Translations under genes and position numbers: made by a program
Notes under the pieces: generated by a model
Told to the model about the DNA's origin: nothing
Databases searched by the model: none
The model's input: only the letters and a program-made list of their open reading frames with translations
Source: Brevibacterium senegalense
GTDB lineage: Bacteria > Actinomycetota > Actinomycetes > Actinomycetales > Brevibacteriaceae
Assembly (NCBI RefSeq): GCF_000285835.1
Contig: NZ_HE978600.1
Span: 447,294-511,293 of the forward strand
Reading direction: 5' to 3'
Length of the DNA: 64,000 nt
Shown here: piece by piece, positions 61,177-64,000 of the stretch
How positions within the stretch are numbered: position 1 is the first letter of the stretch
Layout: every line of letters begins with the position of its first letter

Positions 61177-64000
61177 TCAGTCCTCCATGCCCAGCATGAG
61201 GAACGGCAGTGCGGGCTTCTGCGGCTGGGGCTCGGGAGTTTCGGACTCGGTCGCGTCGGACTCCTCCTCCGGCGCCGGGGCCGTGGTCGCCTCCGCGGGT
61301 GTTGCTTCCTCCGCGGGTGCGGTCGCCTCCGCTGCGGGCTGAGTCTCCGGCTCCGACCGCGTCTGCACGGTCGTCATCGAGTCCGCACCGATCATGAACG
61401 GCGCCGGGCCCGAGTCCTGGGCGGGCACGAACGCCCGCCACGCCTCGACCTTCGGCTCCTCGACCTTCGGCTCCTCGGCCGCGGGCTCCTGGGCCGCGGG
61501 CTCCTGGGCCGCCGGCTTCACGACCGTCGACACCGCGGTCGTCGACTCCCCGGACCTCGGCTTCTCCGCGCCATGGACAGCCGCGTCAGCCGAGACCGAC
61601 TCAGCCGCAGTCGTCTCAGCCGCGTCACCTGCAGCCTCAGGCGTCACGGCCGTCGTGGAATCCAGCTGCTGCTGGTCCGCGTCGTCACGCTGCGCGGAGC
61701 CGCGACCGCGGGAGCGACCGCCCCGGCGACGCGAACGGCGCCCGGACGACTTCTCCTCGCCCTGCTGCGCATCGCCGGTCTGCGTGTCGCCGGTCTGGTC
61801 GTCGCGCGTCCGGTCGTCGCCGTCCTGCGCGCCCGCGGCGTCCGCCGGCGCCCGGTCCTTCGCGGAGGCGTCCGCAGAGGACTGGTCCGCGCGCTCCTCC
61901 TCGTCGCCCTTCTTGAGCGTCGCCTTCGCGATCGCGGCGACCGCGGAGCGGGACTGGTCCTGCTTCTTCTCCGCCTCCGGATCCTGCTGGGGCGCGGGCT
62001 GGTCGCCGGACCGTCCGCCCTGGTCCCCGCCGCGCGACCGGCGGCCGCGACCGCGGTTCGACGAGCCGGAGTCCTTCTCGTCCGTGCCCGGCAGCATGAG
62101 GCCGCGGCCGGACATGTCCTCGCCGGCGGCGTCGAACGACTCCGCCAGACCCGTGCCGATCCGCTTGCGCGTCATCTGGACGAGGCCCAGCGACGTCACC
62201 TCCGCCACCTGGTGGCGCGTGCGATCGCGGGCCAGGCACTCGACGAGGCGCCGCGTCACGAGGTCGCGGTTCGACTCGAGCACCATGTCGATGAAGTCGA
62301 CGACGATGATGCCGCCGATGTCGCGCAGACGCAGCTGGCGGATGACCTCCTCCGCCGCCTCGAGGTTGTTCTTCGTGACCGTCTCCTCGAGGTTGCCCCC
62401 GGAGCCGGTGAACTTGCCGGTGTTCACGTCGACGACCGTCATCGCCTCCGTACGGTCGATGACGAGCGAACCGCCCGAGGGCAGATTCACCTTCCGGCTC
62501 AGCGCCTTCTCGACCTGCTCGTTCACCCGGAAGTGGTCGAACATGTCCGTGCCCTCCGCGGCCGCCTGAGCCGTGGGCGTGTCCTCCGCACCGTAGCGGC
62601 TCACCCGCTCCAGGAGGTCCGGCGCGACCGCCTCGACGTACTCGTGGATCGTGTCCCACGCGCCGTCCCCGTCGATGACGAGCGAGTCGAAGTCCTCGTT
62701 GAAGACGTCGCGGATGATCCGGACGATCATGTCCGGCTCGCTGTAGAGCAGGCGCGGTGCCTGTGCCTTGGGCGCGTTCGCCTTCTTCTCGATCGACTCC
62801 CACCGCTTGGTGAGGCGGTCGACGTCGCGGCCCAGCTCCTCGTCCGAGGCGCCCTCGGAGGCGGTGCGCACGATGACGCCCGCCTTCTCCGGCAGGATCT
62901 CCTTGAGCAGCTTCTTGAGGCGCGCGCGCTCGTTGTCCGGCAGCTTGCGGCTGATCCCAGTCATGGAGTTGCCCGGGATGTAGACGAGGAAGCGACCGGG
63001 CAGCGAGATCTGGCTGGTGAGACGTGCGCCCTTGTGACCCACGGGGTCCTTCGTCACCTGCACCAGCACGGGGTCGCCGGCGCTCAGCGCCTGCTCGATC
63101 CGGTGCGGCTTGCCGTTCATGCCCAGCGCGTCCCAGTTGACCTCGCCGGCGTACAGCACCGCGTTGCGGCCCTTGCCGATGTCGATGAAGGCGGCCTCCA
63201 TGCTGGGCAGCACGTTCTGGACGCGGCCCAGGTACACGTTGCCGATGAGCGAGGCCTGCGCTTTGTGCTCACTCAGGTAGTGCTCGACCGCGATGCCGTC
63301 CTCCAGGACCACCAGCTGGGTGCGGCCGGCCTGCTCGCGGACCAGCATGGTCCGGGTGACCGACTCGCGACGGGCCAGGAACTCCGCCTCCGTGAGCAGC
63401 GGGCGGCGGCGGCCGGCCTCGCGACCCTCGCGGCGACGCTGACGCTTCGCCTCGAGGCGCGTCGACCCCTTGATCGAGGTGACCTGATCGTCGCCCGAGC
63501 CACCGGAATCGCCGCCGCTGCGCGCGCCGCGCCCGCGGCGACGGCGGCGACGGCGCGAGCCCTGCCCGTCGTCGTCGGAGTCGTCGTCGGACTGATCCGC
63601 GGCCGAGGCCCCGGTCGACTGGTCCGACCCGCTCCCCTGCGCGGACCCGGAGTCCCGATCCCGCGCGTCGTCCTGCGACCCGTTCTCGCCCTGGCTGTCG
63701 TCGCCGTCGTCGCCGGACGAACGGCGCCTGCGGCCGCGCCCACCGCGCCGACGGCCGCCCTGCGAGCCGCTGTCACCGGAGTCGTCGTGCCGGTCGTCGT
63801 CGCCGTGACCGGCTGAGTCACCGTCAGCGGCATCCCGCCCGCGTCCGCCGCGGTCGTCGGCGTCTCGGCCGTCGGAGTGTCGGTCGTCAGAGCCCCGGTC
63901 GTCGGAGTCCCGATCGTCGGAAGCCCCGTCATCGGACCCCCGACCGCGACCGCTGTCGTCGCCGTCCGCACCGTCGCCGGAGCCGCGGTTGCGCGACCGC
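61177..64000 (-). CDS. rne: Ribonuclease E/G (N-terminus beyond the right edge)
   Basis: At least 941 codons of an RNase E/G. Upstream of the Met codon at 63348 the frame stays open to the window edge and encodes an Asp/Arg/Gly/Ser-rich extension like that of actinobacterial RNase E. Next come the S1 region (IGNVYLGRVQNVLPSMEAAFIDIGKGRNAVLYAGEV), 5' sensor, and catalytic VVDVNTGKF and GGIIVVDFIDM with both metal-binding Asp residues. After LVQMTRKRIGTGL the usual CxxC Zn-link reads FDAAGEDMSGRG, without cysteines. A long acidic/basic disordered tail ends in a Glu/Pro/Val repeat. It cuts mRNA and rRNA precursors and organises the degradosome. Confidence 0.92.
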   Translation of the reverse strand, partial: RSRNRGSGDGADGDDSGRGRGSDDGASDDRDSDDRGSDDRHSDGRDADDRGGRGRDAADGDSAGHGDDDRHDDSGDSGSQGGRRRGGRGRRRRSSGDDGDDSQGENGSQDDARDRDSGSAQGSGSDQSTGASAADQSDDDSDDDGQGSRRRRRRRGRGARSGGDSGGSGDDQVTSIKGSTRLEAKRQRRREGREAGRRRPLLTEAEFLARRESVTRTMLVREQAGRTQLVVLEDGIAVEHYLSEHKAQASLIGNVYLGRVQNVLPSMEAAFIDIGKGRNAVLYAGEVNWDALGMNGKPHRIEQALSAGDPVLVQVTKDPVGHKGARLTSQISLPGRFLVYIPGNSMTGISRKLPDNERARLKKLLKEILPEKAGVIVRTASEGASDEELGRDVDRLTKRWESIEKKANAPKAQAPRLLYSEPDMIVRIIRDVFNEDFDSLVIDGDGAWDTIHEYVEAVAPDLLERVSRYGAEDTPTAQAAAEGTDMFDHFRVNEQVEKALSRKVNLPSGGSLVIDRTEAMTVVDVNTGKFTGSGGNLEETVTKNNLEAAEEVIRQLRLRDIGGIIVVDFIDMVLESNRDLVTRRLVECLARDRTRHQVAEVTSLGLVQMTRKRIGTGLAESFDAAGEDMSGRGLMLPGTDEKDSGSSNRGRGRRSRGGDQGGRSGDQPAPQQDPEAEKKQDQSRSAVAAIAKATLKKGDEEERADQSSADASAKDRAPADAAGAQDGDDRTRDDQTGDTQTGDAQQGEEKSSGRRSRRRGGRSRGRGSAQRDDADQQQLDSTTAVTPEAAGDAAETTAAESVSADAAVHGAEKPRSGESTTAVSTVVKPAAQEPAAQEPAAEEPKVEEPKVEAWRAFVPAQDSGPAPFMIGADSMTTVQTRSEPETQPAAEATAPAEEATPAEATTAPAPEEESDATESETPEPQPQKPALPFLMLGMED
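61447..61506. repeat. 15-bp repeats in the RNase E tail
   Basis: Two GACCTTCGGCTCCTC units (61447-61476) are followed by two GGCCGCGGGCTCCTG units (61477-61506). They encode EEPKV and QEPAA repeats. Confidence 0.75.

Noticed and set aside
61078..63816. 912-codon plus-strand frame
   Set aside because: It is antisense to RNase E, Arg/Leu-rich and without domains.

Overview
The window is about 70% GC. The gene families are those of an actinobacterium, most likely a member of the Micrococcales: a DUF222/HNH endonuclease of the 13E12-like type, the order RNase E - L21 - L27 - Obg - ProB - ProA - NadD - RsfS, frequent GTG/TTG starts, and several genes that look leaderless (a -10 hexamer 7-8 nt before the start codon). 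The genus is not resolved. No CRISPR array, prophage or insertion sequence was seen.

Layout. (a) 1-2900: an AidB-like acyl-CoA dehydrogenase (cut by the left edge) divergent from a LysR regulator, then a FrnE/DsbA-like oxidoreductase with a small partner. (b) 2960-7804: a D-threonate-type sugar-acid operon of GntP permease, DUF1537 kinase, PdxA2-type dehydrogenase and DeoR regulator. (c) 7811-17376: PepSY lipoprotein, acetyl-CoA synthetase, MetY plus a CoA-binding protein, FUSC exporter, SPFH protein, thiol peroxidase, siderophore-interacting protein and an unknown lipoprotein. (d) 17417-26475: an IclR-controlled catabolic island (MmgE/PrpD, CaiB/BaiF CoA-transferase, acyl-CoA dehydrogenase, a complete TRAP transporter, FAD amine/amino-acid oxidase). 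Its substrate is unknown, and it is the best candidate here for an undescribed pathway. (e) 26689-33320: Nramp-related transporter, a membrane protein, RecQ with a His/Asp-rich leader, HNH endonuclease.

(f) 33555-39194 is a zone of decay around intact genes. It holds the last codons of a LuxR response regulator fused by one apparent deletion to a kinase lacking its sensor half, and a BetT-type BCCT transporter broken by two deletions and a stop. Between them lie an intact ABC-class ATPase and a two-gene fluoride channel. (g) 39225-43007: DUF6891 protein, flotillin, tRNA-Ala(GGC), alpha/beta hydrolase. (h) 43097-49168: a six-gene Mrp Na+/H+ antiporter operon with mnhA and mnhB fused. (i) 49376-64000: a glycosyltransferase, then on the minus strand the housekeeping block RNase E (cut by the right edge), an AGCS symporter, chorismate mutase, rplU-rpmA-obgE-proB-proA, a 51-residue membrane protein, nadD, a large anchored protein, rsfS and a phosphatase.

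Short tandem duplications recur. Three genes have their last codons and stop duplicated (16-20 bp units), and a repeat with a 14-bp period frameshifts the dead kinase.
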